Part shown: positions 37,432 through 47,132 of the stretch, one piece after another | Numbering within the stretch: position 1 is the stretch's first letter | Layout of the letters: each line of letters opens with the position of its first letter | Origin: Oricola thermophila | GTDB taxonomy: Bacteria; Pseudomonadota; Alphaproteobacteria; Rhizobiales; Rhizobiaceae | Assembly: GCF_013358405.1 (NCBI RefSeq) | Contig: NZ_CP054836.1 | Location: 1,364,001-1,428,000, forward strand | Length of the DNA stretch: 64,000 bases | Reading direction: 5' to 3' | Made by a program: the position numbers and the translations under genes | The notes under the pieces: generated by a model | What the model saw: the letters and a program-made list of their open reading frames with translations, nothing else | Told to the model about the DNA's origin: nothing | Databases searched by the model: none

Positions 37432-38579
37432 GGCTGTTCATCTCCAGCAGGTGACTCGACATTCGCGACCGCGGCGCGCGGTGCGGCCGGCATGAGTATC
37501 CGGAAAACCGTCCTGTTCGGCTGGGAGTCGCACTCGATGACTCCCCCGTGATCCCCGACGATCTTCGCGACCAGCGCCAGTCCGAGGCCGGATCCATTCG
37601 GCTTGGTCGTTATAAACGGATCGAACATGTGCATCTGAATGTCCTCGGGCACGCCCGCACCATTGTCCTCCACGCTGAATTCCAACGGCAAAGCCACGCG
37701 CTCATTGGCGCCGGGTATGGAGAGCCGCACACCCGGCCGGAATGCGGTGCGCAGTCGAATTTGCGGATTCTCGCGATTCTCACAGGCTTCGCTGGCGTTC
37801 TTCACCAGATTGAGAAAAACCTGAATCAACTGATCCTTGTTGCCCAAGACAAGCGGCAGGGATGGATCGTAGAATTTCTGGAACTCGATGTCGCGCGCGA
37901 AGCCCGAGACCGCGATCTTGTGCACCCGGTCCAACACCACGTGGATATTCACCGCTTCGCGTTCGATCGGTCGCTCGTCGGAAAAGACTTCCATGCGATC
38001 GACCAACGATACGATCCGGTCTGTCTCCTCGCGGATCAGGCCGGTCAGCGCGCGATCCTCATCGCCGACGACCGTTTCCAGCAACTGCGCCGCGCCCCGG
38101 ATACCCGACAGCGGATTCTTGATCTCGTGCCCGAGCATCGAAGCAAGACCGGTAACGGAGCGGGCCGCGCCGCGATGCGTCATCTGGCGATCGAACTTTT
38201 CGGCCATCGATCGCTCGCGGAAGACGATTACCATCGCACCGGGATCGTCGGATACCGGTGTCACATGTACATCCACGATACGTTCGCTACCGAGCCGCGG
38301 AGAGGATAGGTCAAGGCGGTATTCATTGACAGGCGACTCGTGCTCGCGCACCTGTTCGATCAGGGCCAGCAGGGGACTGGAGAACGGAACGAAGTCATGT
38401 ATCCGCGTTTTGGCGAGCTGACTTCTGGATGAAGAAAAGAAATACTCGGCCTCCAGATTGGCGAACGCAATGGAATCATCCTGGTTCAGCAGCACCACCG
38501 GATCGCGCAAAGTATCCAGGACCTTCAGCGCGAGTGCCGGGTCAGGTGTGGTGTCTTTCTTGCGCAGGGTGAATGCCAT
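37428..38579 (-). CDS. ntrB: Nitrogen regulation sensor histidine kinase NtrB
   Basis: The cytoplasmic kinase of about 383 residues has an N-terminal PAS domain (about 15-85), H-box [12 protein letters not shown]-box [11 protein letters not shown] and G-boxes EDNGAGVP and GSGLGLALV. There is no membrane segment, as expected. It is controlled by the PII protein in this pathway. The start is ATG 38579, overlapping the dusB stop by one base. A GTG one codon earlier (38582) would give a four-base overlap; the two cannot be separated by eye. Confidence 0.96.
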   Translation of the reverse strand: MAFTLRKKDTTPDPALALKVLDTLRDPVVLLNQDDSIAFANLEAEYFFSSSRSQLAKTRIHDFVPFSSPLLALIEQVREHESPVNEYRLDLSSPRLGSERIVDVHVTPVSDDPGAMVIVFRERSMAEKFDRQMTHRGAARSVTGLASMLGHEIKNPLSGIRGAAQLLETVVGDEDRALTGLIREETDRIVSLVDRMEVFSDERPIEREAVNIHVVLDRVHKIAVSGFARDIEFQKFYDPSLPLVLGNKDQLIQVFLNLVKNASEACENRENPQIRLRTAFRPGVRLSIPGANERVALPLEFSVEDNGAGVPEDIQMHMFDPFITTKPNGSGLGLALVAKIVGDHGGVIECDSQPNRTVFRILMPAAPRAAVANVESPAGDEQP

Positions 38580-39595
38580 CACGCCGCCCTCGCTTTCGGG
38601 CCAGCCTCGGAAAATGCGCTTCCGATCAATCGGATAACCTCTTCCGGACGGCTATTTGTCATGATCGCCTTGCGAAGCTGACCGTTCGCCACGGCTGGAT
38701 CGGCATGGCGGTCGAGGTACCAGCCGAGGTGCTTGCGCGCATGTCGAATACCCACTTCGGTACCGTAATGCACAAGCATGTCTTCATAGTGCGCCACCAC
38801 ATAGTCTGCCATGTCATCATTCGCGGGCGGCGGCGTGTCGCTGCCGGCAAAGCCGGCAGCCTGCGCGATACGGCCAGCCAGCCATGGCTGTCCGTAGCAG
38901 GCGCGCCCTACCATGACCGCATCCGCGCCGGATGCCGCGCAAGCCCGCTGCGCGTCTACCAGGGACGTTATGTCTCCATTGACCACGAGCGGAACCGAAA
39001 CCGCCTCTCGCACTGCGGCGATCCGCTCCCAGTCGGCACGACCGGTGTAGAACTGGCAACGCGTTCGTCCGTGCACGGTGATCATCTTTACCCCGGAATC
39101 CTCGGCCCGCTTCGCCAGCTCCGGAGCATTGATGCTGCTCACATCCCACCCCAGGCGCATCTTCAGCGTGACAGGCACCTTCACCGCCGAGACCGTCGCC
39201 GTGATAAGCGACATCGCGTGATCGAGGTCGCGCATCAAAGCCGATCCGGCATATCCGCCCGTCACCTTCTTGGCCGGGCACCCCATGTTAATGTCGATGA
39301 TATCCGCGCCTTCGCCTTCGGCTATCCGGGCCGCCTCGCCCATCCACCTCGCTTCACGTCCGGCCAATTGCAACATGCGCACGGACAGCCCTTCGCCCCG
39401 CGCGCGCTGACGGCTCTCGGTCCGCGCCTTGCAGAATTCCTCGCTGGCAATCATCTCGGTAACAACGAGCCCGGCACCATGTGACTGGGCGCGCTTCCGG
39501 AACGGGAGATCGCTCACCCCGGACATCGGTGCCAGAAATACGCGGTTGACCAGCGTAACCGAACCAACGTCCAGCGGTTTTCCCAATTTGCTCAT
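38579..39595 (-). CDS. dusB: tRNA-dihydrouridine synthase DusB
   Basis: The 338-residue FMN enzyme reduces uridine to dihydrouridine in tRNA. The TIM barrel begins [17 protein letters not shown] (FMN site). The catalytic cysteine is in [11 protein letters not shown], with the lysine in KMRLGW and a phosphate-binding NGDI. ATG at 39595 fits the usual family N-terminus. It heads the ntr operon, the same arrangement as dusB-ntr in enteric-like and rhizobial genomes. It is divergent from ispDF across 162 bases. Confidence 0.95.
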   Translation of the reverse strand: MSKLGKPLDVGSVTLVNRVFLAPMSGVSDLPFRKRAQSHGAGLVVTEMIASEEFCKARTESRQRARGEGLSVRMLQLAGREARWMGEAARIAEGEGADIIDINMGCPAKKVTGGYAGSALMRDLDHAMSLITATVSAVKVPVTLKMRLGWDVSSINAPELAKRAEDSGVKMITVHGRTRCQFYTGRADWERIAAVREAVSVPLVVNGDITSLVDAQRACAASGADAVMVGRACYGQPWLAGRIAQAAGFAGSDTPPPANDDMADYVVAHYEDMLVHYGTEVGIRHARKHLGWYLDRHADPAVANGQLRKAIMTNSRPEEVIRLIGSAFSEAGPKARAA

Positions 39596-39757
39596 TGTCA
39601 ACGATGACTGCTTCTTAGGCAAAAATGCATCATGCCCAATTGTTAGACAGATAAGTCCGGTTGTGCAATCGCCACCTTGTGCTAAAGCAGGCGGGCGCGA
39701 CGATTTTTCGCGTCGGGCACACCACTGCCCGCAACCGACCACGTAGATAAGAACCGA

Positions 39758-40981
39758 ATGCAACTCAAGCCCGATTTCGCGGTCGCCATCGTTGCAGCCG
39801 GGCGGGGCGAGCGCGCCGGCGGGGATGGTCCGAAACAATACCGTTCCCTCGCGGGCATCCCGGTGATTGCCCGCACCGTGCAGGCATTTCGCGATTGGCA
39901 ACCGGATTGCCGCATTGTCGTCGTTCGTCACAATGACGACGAAGCCTTGCTGGCAAATGCCCTTGGGGACCAGCTGGCCACCGTTACGGCGGTTCCCGGC
40001 GGACCGTCCAGGCAGGCCTCGGTCCTCTGCGGCTTGCGAGCCCTTGCCGAAAGCGGGCGTCCCCCCGCACATGTTCTTGTCCACGATGCGGCGCGGCCGT
40101 TTGTCTCGCCCGGTCTTCTCGACCGGATGATGGCCGCGATCACGGATGATCCCGAAGCAGGCGTCATCCCCGGCCTGCCCGTCACCGAAACGCTGAAGAA
40201 GGTTGGCAACGGTCGGTTGATCGACCAAACGGTGCCGCGCAACAACCTTTATCGGGCACAAACGCCGCAGGCCTTTCCCTTTGCAAGGATCCTGGAACTT
40301 CATGAACGAGCAGCATCGGAGACCGAGTTCGAGTTCACCGACGACGCGTCGCTCTACGAATGGGCCATGATGCCCGTCCACGTCATCGAGGGCGACACCC
40401 GGAACTTGAAGCTGACCTATCCAGACGATTTTGCCGAGGCAGAACGCATGCTGACATCCGAGCCGAGAGACGCCATTCCCGATATCCGTGTCGGCCATGG
40501 CTACGACACCCATCAGCTCATCGCGGGCGACTCGGTCATTCTATGCGGTGTCGAAATCCCCCATGATCGCAGCCTTTCAGGTCATTCCGATGCCGATGTC
40601 GGCCTTCATGCCCTGACCGATGCACTGCTGGCCACCATCGGCGCCGGCGATATCGGCAGCCATTTTCCGCCAAGCGACCCGCAATGGAAGGGTGCATCTT
40701 CCGACATTTTTCTTGATCACGCGGCGGCGCTCGTTCGCAATGCCGGCGGGCGCATTACCCATTGCGATGTTACAATTGTCTGCGAGGCGCCGAGGATTGG
40801 TCCGCATCGCGACGCCATGCGCAAGGCTGTCGCGGACACAATCGGCATTGACGTCGGACGCGTCTCGGTCAAGGCGACAACCAACGAAAAGATTGGCTTT
40901 GTGGGAAGACAGGAAGGCATCGTGGCGCTGGCTACGGCTACTGCAGTCTTTCCCACCCAGGGAGACATATCCGATGAATGA
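39758..40981 (+). CDS. ispDF: Bifunctional IspD/IspF isoprenoid enzyme
   Basis: The 407-residue fusion catalyses two non-consecutive steps of the MEP pathway. Residues 1-230 are CDP-ME synthase (IspD: IVAAGRGERAG nucleotide loop, GVIPGLPVTET, VHDAARPFV). Residues about 243-400 are MECDP synthase (IspF: VGHGYDTHQL with metal ligands, GHSDADVGLH, ATTNEKIGFVGR). The fusion is characteristic of alphaproteobacteria. Its stop overlaps the next gene by eight bases. Confidence 0.96.
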   Translation: MQLKPDFAVAIVAAGRGERAGGDGPKQYRSLAGIPVIARTVQAFRDWQPDCRIVVVRHNDDEALLANALGDQLATVTAVPGGPSRQASVLCGLRALAESGRPPAHVLVHDAARPFVSPGLLDRMMAAITDDPEAGVIPGLPVTETLKKVGNGRLIDQTVPRNNLYRAQTPQAFPFARILELHERAASETEFEFTDDASLYEWAMMPVHVIEGDTRNLKLTYPDDFAEAERMLTSEPRDAIPDIRVGHGYDTHQLIAGDSVILCGVEIPHDRSLSGHSDADVGLHALTDALLATIGAGDIGSHFPPSDPQWKGASSDIFLDHAAALVRNAGGRITHCDVTIVCEAPRIGPHRDAMRKAVADTIGIDVGRVSVKATTNEKIGFVGRQEGIVALATATAVFPTQGDISDE

Positions 40982-41504
40982 CAATGGCATTCCCGACGAG
41001 GTCCACGACCGTGTCAGTGCCCTTCTCGATCTGTGCACGGACAAAAAGGTATTGGTCGCAACGGCCGAATCCTGCACCGGAGGCCTTGTGTCGGCGACAC
41101 TGACAGAGATACCGGGCTCGTCTGCAATGCTGGACCGTGGCTTCGTTACCTATTCGAACGAAGCTAAATCGGATTTGCTCGGCGTGCCAGCGGAGATGAT
41201 CGAACGCCATGGTGCCGTATCCGGTGAGGTCGCGGCTGCGATGGCAGAGGGTGCGCTCGCCCGCTCAAATGCAGATGTAACGATCGCCATTACGGGCATC
41301 GCCGGTCCGGACGGCGGCACGGATCTGAAACCGGTCGGCCTCGTCTGGTTCGGCTGCGCGGCGAACTGGGCTCCGACATTCGTTCACAAGTCCGTCTTTC
41401 CGAGCCAAGGCAGGGCATTCATTCGCCAGGCGGCGGTAATGACGGCCATCGAGATACTGACGGGAACGGTCAAGCTGGCGCCGGACGCGAGCATGGAAGT
41501 CTAG
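40974..41504 (+). CDS. pncC: CinA-family nicotinamide-nucleotide amidohydrolase
   Basis: This stand-alone C-terminal CinA domain (176 residues) hydrolyses NMN to nicotinate mononucleotide in pyridine nucleotide recycling. Motifs AESCTGGLVS (residues about 30), SNEAKSDLLGV and ITGIAGPDGGT are all present. ATG at 40974 lies within the ispDF end. The stop overlaps the convergent COQ10-type gene by four bases. Confidence 0.93.
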   Translation: MNDNGIPDEVHDRVSALLDLCTDKKVLVATAESCTGGLVSATLTEIPGSSAMLDRGFVTYSNEAKSDLLGVPAEMIERHGAVSGEVAAAMAEGALARSNADVTIAITGIAGPDGGTDLKPVGLVWFGCAANWAPTFVHKSVFPSQGRAFIRQAAVMTAIEILTGTVKLAPDASMEV

Positions 41505-41974
41505 GCATTCGCTACCGTGCGCTCGGGATCGCCGTAGATCGCCACAGCCCGGTTCCTGAACGCCTGCGAAAACATGTGAAAGGCCTTGTCGAACATGGCC
41601 CCCATCAGCATGCCCAATGCCCGGTTCCGGAATTCGTAGTCAATGCAGAAATGCACGTTCGAACCGCCTCCAAGCCGGTCCTCGAAGCGCCACCTGTTGT
41701 CGAGGTAGCGGAACGGCCCGTCGACATAGGACACATCGATCGCCAGTTCATCGGGCTTCAGAAGCACCTGAGTGGTAAAGGTCTCGCGCACCATCTTGTA
41801 GCCGACCGTCATGTCCGCGACCAGCATCGTCTTGCCATCGCGCTCGCGCCGATCCCTGATCCTGAGCGCTTCACACATCGGCAGGAATTCGGGATAGCGT
41901 TCGATATCCGCCACCAGTTCGAACATCTGCGCGGCGCTGTGCGGGACGGGCGTCGTGTCCTGAAACTTCGGCAT
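41501..41974 (-). CDS. COQ10/RatA-family SRPBCC protein (ubiquinone-binding type)
   Basis: The 157-residue START-like protein begins MPKFQDTTPVPHSAAQMFELVADIERYPEF, cited by the typical core FELVADIERYPEFLPMCE. It contains the NRWRFED and FCIDYEFRN beta strands of this fold. Relatives bind ubiquinone and support respiration. The annotation RatA toxin also exists for the family, but no antitoxin partner is seen. It follows lipA after 13 bases on the same strand, at the end of the pyruvate dehydrogenase/lipoate block. Confidence 0.9.
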   Translation of the reverse strand: MPKFQDTTPVPHSAAQMFELVADIERYPEFLPMCEALRIRDRRERDGKTMLVADMTVGYKMVRETFTTQVLLKPDELAIDVSYVDGPFRYLDNRWRFEDRLGGGSNVHFCIDYEFRNRALGMLMGAMFDKAFHMFSQAFRNRAVAIYGDPERTVANA

Positions 41975-41987
41975 GCTCGGTTCCGGT

Positions 41988-42953
41988 TCAGGCCGCGCGA
42001 GTCTTCGCTTCGCGCGCGGCTTTCAGCCTTGCAAAATCATCGCCTGCATGATGCGACGACCGCGTCAGCGGGCTGGCCGACACCATCAGGAAGCCCTTCG
42101 AATATGCGATTGTCTCGTACGACTTGAACTCCTCCGGCGGCACGAACCGAACAACCGGATGATGTTTCTTCGTCGGCTGCAGATACTGTCCTATGGTCAG
42201 GAAGTCGACATCCGCCGAACGCAGGTCGTCCATCAATTGCAGCACCTCGTTCCGCTCCTCGCCGAGACCGACCATGATGCCGGACTTTGTGAAGATCGTC
42301 GGATCGATTTCCTTGACCCGCTGCAGCAGCCGGATCGAATGGAAGTAGCGCGCGCCCGGTCGCACCGTCAGGTAGTTCGACGGCACCGTTTCCAGGTTGT
42401 GGTTGAACACGTCCGGCTTCGCGGCCACGACCTTTTCCAGCGCGCCTTCCTTGCGCAGGAAGTCAGGCGTCAGGATCTCGATAGTTGTACCCGGCGCATG
42501 CGTCCGGATCGCCTCGATAACCTCCACGAAATGCCGGGCGCCGCCATCGTCCAGATCATCCCGATCGACCGAGGTAATGACGACGTGTTGCAGTCCCATC
42601 GTCTTGACCGCGTTCGCGACATTTTCCGGCTCTTCGGGATCCAGCGGCGCGGGCTTGCCTGTGGCGACATTGCAGAAGGCACAGGCCCGCGTACAGATCT
42701 CGCCCATGATCATGAACGTCGCGTGCTTCTTTTCCCAGCACTCACCGATATTCGGGCAACCCGCTTCCTCGCACACCGTCACGAGGTTGTGCGACTTGAC
42801 GATCTCCCGCGTATCGGAATAGCCGCGCGACGTCGGGGCCTTGACCCGAATCCATTCCGGCTTGCGCATCTGCACCGGCTGATCGGGGCGATGCGCCTTT
42901 TCCGGGTGCCTCGGCCGCTTTTGGCCTTCAATCGTGTCGAGCACTGTGACCAT
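41988..42953 (-). CDS. lipA: Lipoyl synthase
   Basis: This radical SAM enzyme (321 aa) inserts sulfur into octanoyl groups on lipoyl domains. Both iron-sulfur clusters are intact: the auxiliary cluster [12 protein letters not shown] and the radical SAM cluster CTRACAFC. The serine ligand is in the C-terminal RSSHHA. It lies downstream of pdhABC and lpdA, whose lipoyl domains it would modify. Confidence 0.97.
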   Translation of the reverse strand: MVTVLDTIEGQKRPRHPEKAHRPDQPVQMRKPEWIRVKAPTSRGYSDTREIVKSHNLVTVCEEAGCPNIGECWEKKHATFMIMGEICTRACAFCNVATGKPAPLDPEEPENVANAVKTMGLQHVVITSVDRDDLDDGGARHFVEVIEAIRTHAPGTTIEILTPDFLRKEGALEKVVAAKPDVFNHNLETVPSNYLTVRPGARYFHSIRLLQRVKEIDPTIFTKSGIMVGLGEERNEVLQLMDDLRSADVDFLTIGQYLQPTKKHHPVVRFVPPEEFKSYETIAYSKGFLMVSASPLTRSSHHAGDDFARLKAAREAKTRAA

Positions 42954-42964
42954 GTCAATTCATC

Positions 42965-43228
42965 CTAACCGCGCGACGCATGCGCCAACGCCTTGAAAAT
43001 AATGAGCCAGACAGCACCGAACAAGGCACCGGCACCCGTCATCAACACGGCGACGATCCAGATTGCCTGCCACCCCGACACTGTAATACCGCCGAGCGAT
43101 ACCGCGGTTCCGCTACGCGCCACCGCCAGCCCGGCAAGCATGCCCAGAATGGCAAAGATAACTACGCATATCCTGAACACGCGCATTCCGGCACTTCGCC
43201 AATGATCCTCGTCGCGGGCAAGCGGCAT
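42965..43228 (-). CDS. Small inner-membrane hypothetical protein
   Basis: The 87-residue protein has two predicted membrane helices (about residues 17-40 and 54-80) separated by a Gly/Ser loop, with a charged N-terminus. GGAG lies about eight bases before ATG 43228; a second in-frame ATG at 43186 starts just before the first helix. It sits between lpdA (10-base gap) and lipA (11-base gap), so it is part of that operon. No family recognised; function unknown. Confidence 0.7.
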   Translation of the reverse strand: MPLARDEDHWRSAGMRVFRICVVIFAILGMLAGLAVARSGTAVSLGGITVSGWQAIWIVAVLMTGAGALFGAVWLIIFKALAHASRG

Positions 43229-43238
43229 CCGGCTTCTC

Positions 43239-44684
43239 CTACGCGTTCAACACGCGCCCATAGGCATCGAGCACGCTTTCCTTCATCATTTCTGAAAGCG
43301 TCGGATGGGGGAAGACCGTGTGCATCAACTCTTCCTCGGTGGTCTCAAGGTTCATCGCGACGACGAATCCCTGTATCAGTTCCGTCACTTCAGCGCCGAC
43401 CATGTGGGCGCCCAGCAGCTGCCCCGTCTTCTTGTCGAAGATTGTCTTCACCAAGCCCTGATCCTCGCCAAGAGCGATAGCCTTGCCATTTGCGCCGAAC
43501 TGGAAGCGACCGACGCGAATATCGTATCCGGCTTCCTTGGCCTTCGCTTCCGTCAGACCGACCGATGCCACCTGCGGGTGACAATAGGTGCATCCCGGGA
43601 TTACCGACTTGTCCAGCGGGTGCACTCCCGGCACGCCAGCAATCTTCTCCACGCAGATCACCCCCTCATGCTCTGCCTTGTGCGCCAGCATCGGCGGGCC
43701 CGCGACGTCGCCGATGGCATATATGCCATCGACATTTGTCCGGCCGTAGCCATCGACCTCGACGCAACCGCGGTCTGTCTTCACGCCGATGGCCTCAAGT
43801 CCGATATTCTCGATATTGCCCTGGACACCAACGGCCGAAATCAGCCGGTCAGCCTCGATGGCCTGTGTCTTTCCATCCTTGGTCTCGACATGTGCAACGA
43901 TCGAATTCGCCTTCTTGTCGACCTTCGTCACCTTTGCCTCGGTGATGATCTTCAGCCCGTGCTTTTCCAGCTGCTTGCGGGCGATGCCGGAAATCTCCGC
44001 GTCTTCCACCGGCATGATCTGCGGCATCAGCTCGACAACCGTCACGTCGACGCCCATCGAATTATAGAACGAGGCGAACTCGATACCGATGGCACCCGAG
44101 CCCATGACGACAAGCTTTTTCGGCATTTCCTCGGGAACCATGGCCTCGAAATAAGTCCAGATCAGCTTGCCGTCCGGCTCGATACCGGGCAGCGTCCGCG
44201 GCCGCGCGCCGGTGGCAACGATGATGTGCTTGGCAGTGTACTCGCCCTCGCCCTTGACGCCCTTCGGCACCGGGTTCTGCGGTTCCATGGGCTTCTTGGA
44301 CGACTTGCCGACCACGACCTTGCCCTTGCCGGCAAGCCTGGCCTCTCCCCAGATGACATCGATCTTGTTTTTCTTCATCAGGAAGCCGACACCGCCATTC
44401 AGGCGCGCCGATACACCGCGCGAACGGTCAACTACCGCCTTAACGTCGGCTCGGACGGTACCGTCGACCTTGAGACCGTAATTCGTGGCATGGTTGGCAT
44501 AGTCCATCACCTCGGCGGAGCGAAGCAGCGCCTTGGTGGGAATGCAGCCCCAATTGAGGCATATGCCACCGAGATGTTCGCGCTCGACAATTGCGGTCTT
44601 GAGCCCGAGTTGGGCGGACCGGATGGCAGCGACATAGCCTCCAGGCCCGGAGCCGATGATGATGACGTCGTAAGCGTTCGACAT
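43239..44684 (-). CDS. lpdA: Dihydrolipoyl dehydrogenase (E3)
   Basis: The 481-residue flavoprotein reoxidises dihydrolipoyl groups of the pyruvate dehydrogenase complex. It has the FAD motif IIGSGPGGYVAA, the redox disulfide GGICLNWGCIP, the NAD motif VMGSGAIGIEFA, a second FAD motif (GIYAIGDVAGPP) and the C-terminal catalytic His-Glu (HPHPTLSE). ATG at 44684 is chosen for the AAGGAGTGGAAG ribosome region upstream. That region forms one arm of a 13-bp hairpin (44687-44757), so translation may be controlled. Confidence 0.96.
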   Translation of the reverse strand: MSNAYDVIIIGSGPGGYVAAIRSAQLGLKTAIVEREHLGGICLNWGCIPTKALLRSAEVMDYANHATNYGLKVDGTVRADVKAVVDRSRGVSARLNGGVGFLMKKNKIDVIWGEARLAGKGKVVVGKSSKKPMEPQNPVPKGVKGEGEYTAKHIIVATGARPRTLPGIEPDGKLIWTYFEAMVPEEMPKKLVVMGSGAIGIEFASFYNSMGVDVTVVELMPQIMPVEDAEISGIARKQLEKHGLKIITEAKVTKVDKKANSIVAHVETKDGKTQAIEADRLISAVGVQGNIENIGLEAIGVKTDRGCVEVDGYGRTNVDGIYAIGDVAGPPMLAHKAEHEGVICVEKIAGVPGVHPLDKSVIPGCTYCHPQVASVGLTEAKAKEAGYDIRVGRFQFGANGKAIALGEDQGLVKTIFDKKTGQLLGAHMVGAEVTELIQGFVVAMNLETTEEELMHTVFPHPTLSEMMKESVLDAYGRVLNA

Positions 44685-44686
44685 GG

Positions 44687-44757
44687 GTGCTTCCACTCCT
44701 TGGCGTTTCGTCCTGCCGGGTTCCATGCCCGGCTGCCGGTTCCGGGAGTGGAAGCAC
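44687..44757 (-). promoter_or_regulatory. Leader hairpin covering the lpdA ribosome binding site
   Basis: A perfect 13-bp inverted repeat (GTGCTTCCACTCC at 44687-44699 and GGAGTGGAAGCAC at 44745-44757) flanks 45 bases that contain a second hairpin (GCCGGG/CCCGGC). In the lpdA message the downstream arm is GGAGUGGAAGCAC, which includes the Shine-Dalgarno sequence and ends three bases before the AUG. Pairing would hide the ribosome site. Whether it works as a switch, thermometer or processing site is unknown. Confidence 0.65.
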
Positions 44758-44767
44758 GGAATTGCCC

Positions 44768-45031
44768 CTAGTCGCCGATTTCAGGGGCGGGCTCCGGCTT
44801 TACCAGCATCCCGTAGATTTCATCCTTCAAAGCCATGCGCCTCTTGCGCATTTCGTTCATGCGCGCATCGTCACATGGCTCGACATTGGTCTCGGCACGA
44901 TGAATGGCCCGGTTAAGCTCGTGATACTCATTCGATATCCGGTAGAAGTGACCATCCGTCTCCCGCAGGTGATGGAGCTGGGTCACGAATTCGGGAAATT
45001 CCTCTGCCAGTTCGTGCGGGACATGGGTCAT
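44768..45031 (-). CDS. YdcH family (DUF465) small protein
   Basis: The 87-residue helical protein has two long amphipathic helices forming an antiparallel hairpin. The family features FHRISNEYHELNRAIHRAE-like (here FYRISNEYHELNRAI) and MRKRRMALKDEIY are visible. The function of DUF465 proteins is unknown. It lies between the SGNH hydrolase and lpdA, within the pyruvate dehydrogenase block. Confidence 0.85.
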   Translation of the reverse strand: MTHVPHELAEEFPEFVTQLHHLRETDGHFYRISNEYHELNRAIHRAETNVEPCDDARMNEMRKRRMALKDEIYGMLVKPEPAPEIGD

Positions 45032-45105
45032 CGCGATTCCTCCTGTTCAAACGCGTTCACCCAACTCTAGGTCCCTCGACCAAATCCTCCTTGATTCCTG
45101 TCAAT

Positions 45106-45744
45106 CTACAATCCGAGCATCAGAGAGACGACCGGCGCCAGTGCCTTGCCGATCGCCTTGGAGTTCGCCGCATCGAGATGTATCCCGTCAAGCGGCGACG
45201 TCTTCGCTACAGATGCCGCGTCATAGAAGCCGCACTCCAGATCATCCGCCAGGTCGGCATACATGGATCCGAGCATGTGCGACTCCTCGATCTTTCCGGC
45301 AAACATCGCGGCGAAGTCGGGATTGTTGGTCTCGCAGAGCGGCGGCGGCGCAACGATCAGCACCTCCGGTACGCCCGCATCGAGCGACCAGTCGTGATGC
45401 CGAATGATGCTGACGAGCCGCGCTATCCCTTGCTTCGCCGCTATCGCCTGGCCGTGCACGGAAGGTTTCAGGTCGTTCGTTCCGAGCATGATGATGACGA
45501 GGTCGAGCGGCTTGTGCGTCGCCAGCAAAGTCGGTAGCAGCCGCGCACCGTTGCGGTCCGCTTCGCCCAGATGATCGTCGAACGCAGTGGTCCGGCCATT
45601 GAGGCCTTCCGAAACAACCTCTACCCGGCCGCCCAGCGCATCGGCGAGCGCAACCGGCCACCGATCCTCGCGGGCATGCCGGCCCGGTCCCGCCGGATCG
45701 TAGCCCCAGGTCAGGGAGTCGCCAAAGGCAAGGACCGTCTTCAT
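45106..45744 (-). CDS. SGNH/GDSL-family hydrolase (arylesterase-like)
   Basis: The 212-residue esterase has the GDSL block FGDSLTWG (nucleophile Ser), block II GLNGRTT with the Gly, block III LGTND with the Asn, and the terminal catalytic pair DGIHLD. There is no signal peptide, so it is cytoplasmic. Relatives hydrolyse small esters or act as acetyl esterases. It follows pdhC after ten bases; a link to acetyl metabolism is possible but not shown. Confidence 0.9.
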   Translation of the reverse strand: MKTVLAFGDSLTWGYDPAGPGRHAREDRWPVALADALGGRVEVVSEGLNGRTTAFDDHLGEADRNGARLLPTLLATHKPLDLVIIMLGTNDLKPSVHGQAIAAKQGIARLVSIIRHHDWSLDAGVPEVLIVAPPPLCETNNPDFAAMFAGKIEESHMLGSMYADLADDLECGFYDAASVAKTSPLDGIHLDAANSKAIGKALAPVVSLMLGL

Positions 45745-45754
45745 CCGCGTCGCC

Positions 45755-47122
45755 TCAAACCAGCAGGCTCATCGGGTTCTCGATGTATCCCTTGAAGGCC
45801 GCGAGCAATTCGGCGCCGAGCGCCCCGTCGACGCAGCGGTGGTCAGTCGACAAGGTCACGGTCATCACCTGCGCGATCGTCAGTGCACCGTCTTTCACGA
45901 CAGGCCGCTGCTCGCCCGCGCCGACAGCGAGGATGGTTGCATGCGGCGGGTTGACGACGGCCGAGAAGTTTTTCACGCCCATCATGCCCATGTTGGAAAC
46001 CGCCGTCGTGCCGCCTTGGTATTCCTGCGGCTGGAGCTTCCGCTCCTTGGCCCGCTTGCCGAGGTCGCGCATCTCGTTGGAGATTGCGGAAAGCGTCTTG
46101 AGCTCGGCGTTGCGGATGATCGGCGTAATGAGGCCGCCCGGAATGGAGACGGCAACACCCACATCCACATGCTTGTGTTTGACCATTGCTTCGTCAGTCC
46201 ACGACACGTTCGCGTCGGGCACGTCGCGCAGCGCGAGAGCCAGCGCCTTGATCACCATGTCGTTGACGGACAGCTTGTATGCGGGCCTGTCATCCCTGCG
46301 CGGTGCAGCCGAATTTAGTTCGGTGCGAAGCTTGAGAAGTGCATCCAGTTCGCAGTCGACCGATACGTAGAAATGCGGGATCGTCTGCTTGGCCTCCTGG
46401 AGCCTGCGGGCAATCGTCTTGCGCATGCCGTCATGCTTGACCAGTTCGTAGGAACCCTCCTCGAACAGATTCAATACGGCTTCGCTGGACGGCGCCGACG
46501 CAACGGGAGCGGACGCTGTCTTGTCGACAGCAGCCCCGGCAGCCGGAGCAGCCTGGGCGCCGCCGGCAATCGCGGCTTCAACGTCGCGCCTGACAATGCG
46601 GCCACGCGGCCCGCTTCCGGTGATCGCGGTAATATCGATGCCTTCCGCCCTCGCTATACGCCGGGCGAGCGGAGATGCGAACACCTTTCGACCATCCTTC
46701 GTCGGCACCGGACCTGCCTTCATATCGTCGGGTACGGTCGGAGCCGGGGCAGCCTTGTGCTGTCCGGACGACGGCGCCTGTTCCCCCCCGCTGGCAGACA
46801 CGGGAGCGGCCTTCGGCTCTTCCATGGAAGGCGTCGCTGCCGCCGATCCGGCGGTAGCAGCAGCCTCGCTCGCGTCCTCGCCCTCCGCGGCCAGGACAGC
46901 GATCAAGGCATTGACCTTCACGCCTTCCGTGCCTTCCGGGACGACGATCTTGGCGACAGTACCTTCATCCACCGCTTCGACTTCCATTGTCGCCTTGTCG
47001 GTTTCGATTTCGGCAATCACGTCGCCGGCCGAAACGCTGTCGCCTTCCTTGACCAGCCACTTGGCAAGATTGCCTTCCTCCATGGTCGGGGAAAGCGCGG
47101 GCATGGTGATGTTGATCGGCAT
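45755..47122 (-). CDS. pdhC: Pyruvate dehydrogenase complex dihydrolipoamide acetyltransferase (E2)
   Basis: The 455-residue core enzyme has one N-terminal lipoyl domain (lipoyl-lysine in ETDKATMEV), a Pro/Ala-rich linker, a peripheral-subunit-binding domain ([14 protein letters not shown]) and a catalytic acyltransferase domain ending in the active-site motif DHRCVDG. It transfers acetyl groups to CoA. The lipoyl domain is close in sequence to the one on pdhB. Confidence 0.97.
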   Translation of the reverse strand: MPINITMPALSPTMEEGNLAKWLVKEGDSVSAGDVIAEIETDKATMEVEAVDEGTVAKIVVPEGTEGVKVNALIAVLAAEGEDASEAAATAGSAAATPSMEEPKAAPVSASGGEQAPSSGQHKAAPAPTVPDDMKAGPVPTKDGRKVFASPLARRIARAEGIDITAITGSGPRGRIVRRDVEAAIAGGAQAAPAAGAAVDKTASAPVASAPSSEAVLNLFEEGSYELVKHDGMRKTIARRLQEAKQTIPHFYVSVDCELDALLKLRTELNSAAPRRDDRPAYKLSVNDMVIKALALALRDVPDANVSWTDEAMVKHKHVDVGVAVSIPGGLITPIIRNAELKTLSAISNEMRDLGKRAKERKLQPQEYQGGTTAVSNMGMMGVKNFSAVVNPPHATILAVGAGEQRPVVKDGALTIAQVMTVTLSTDHRCVDGALGAELLAAFKGYIENPMSLLV

Positions 47123-47132
47123 GATGTCCTCC

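Noticed and set aside
41501..41974. A RatA-type toxin of a toxin-antitoxin pair
   Set aside because: No antitoxin-like partner is adjacent. The START-like sequence next to lipA fits a COQ10-type ubiquinone-binding protein.
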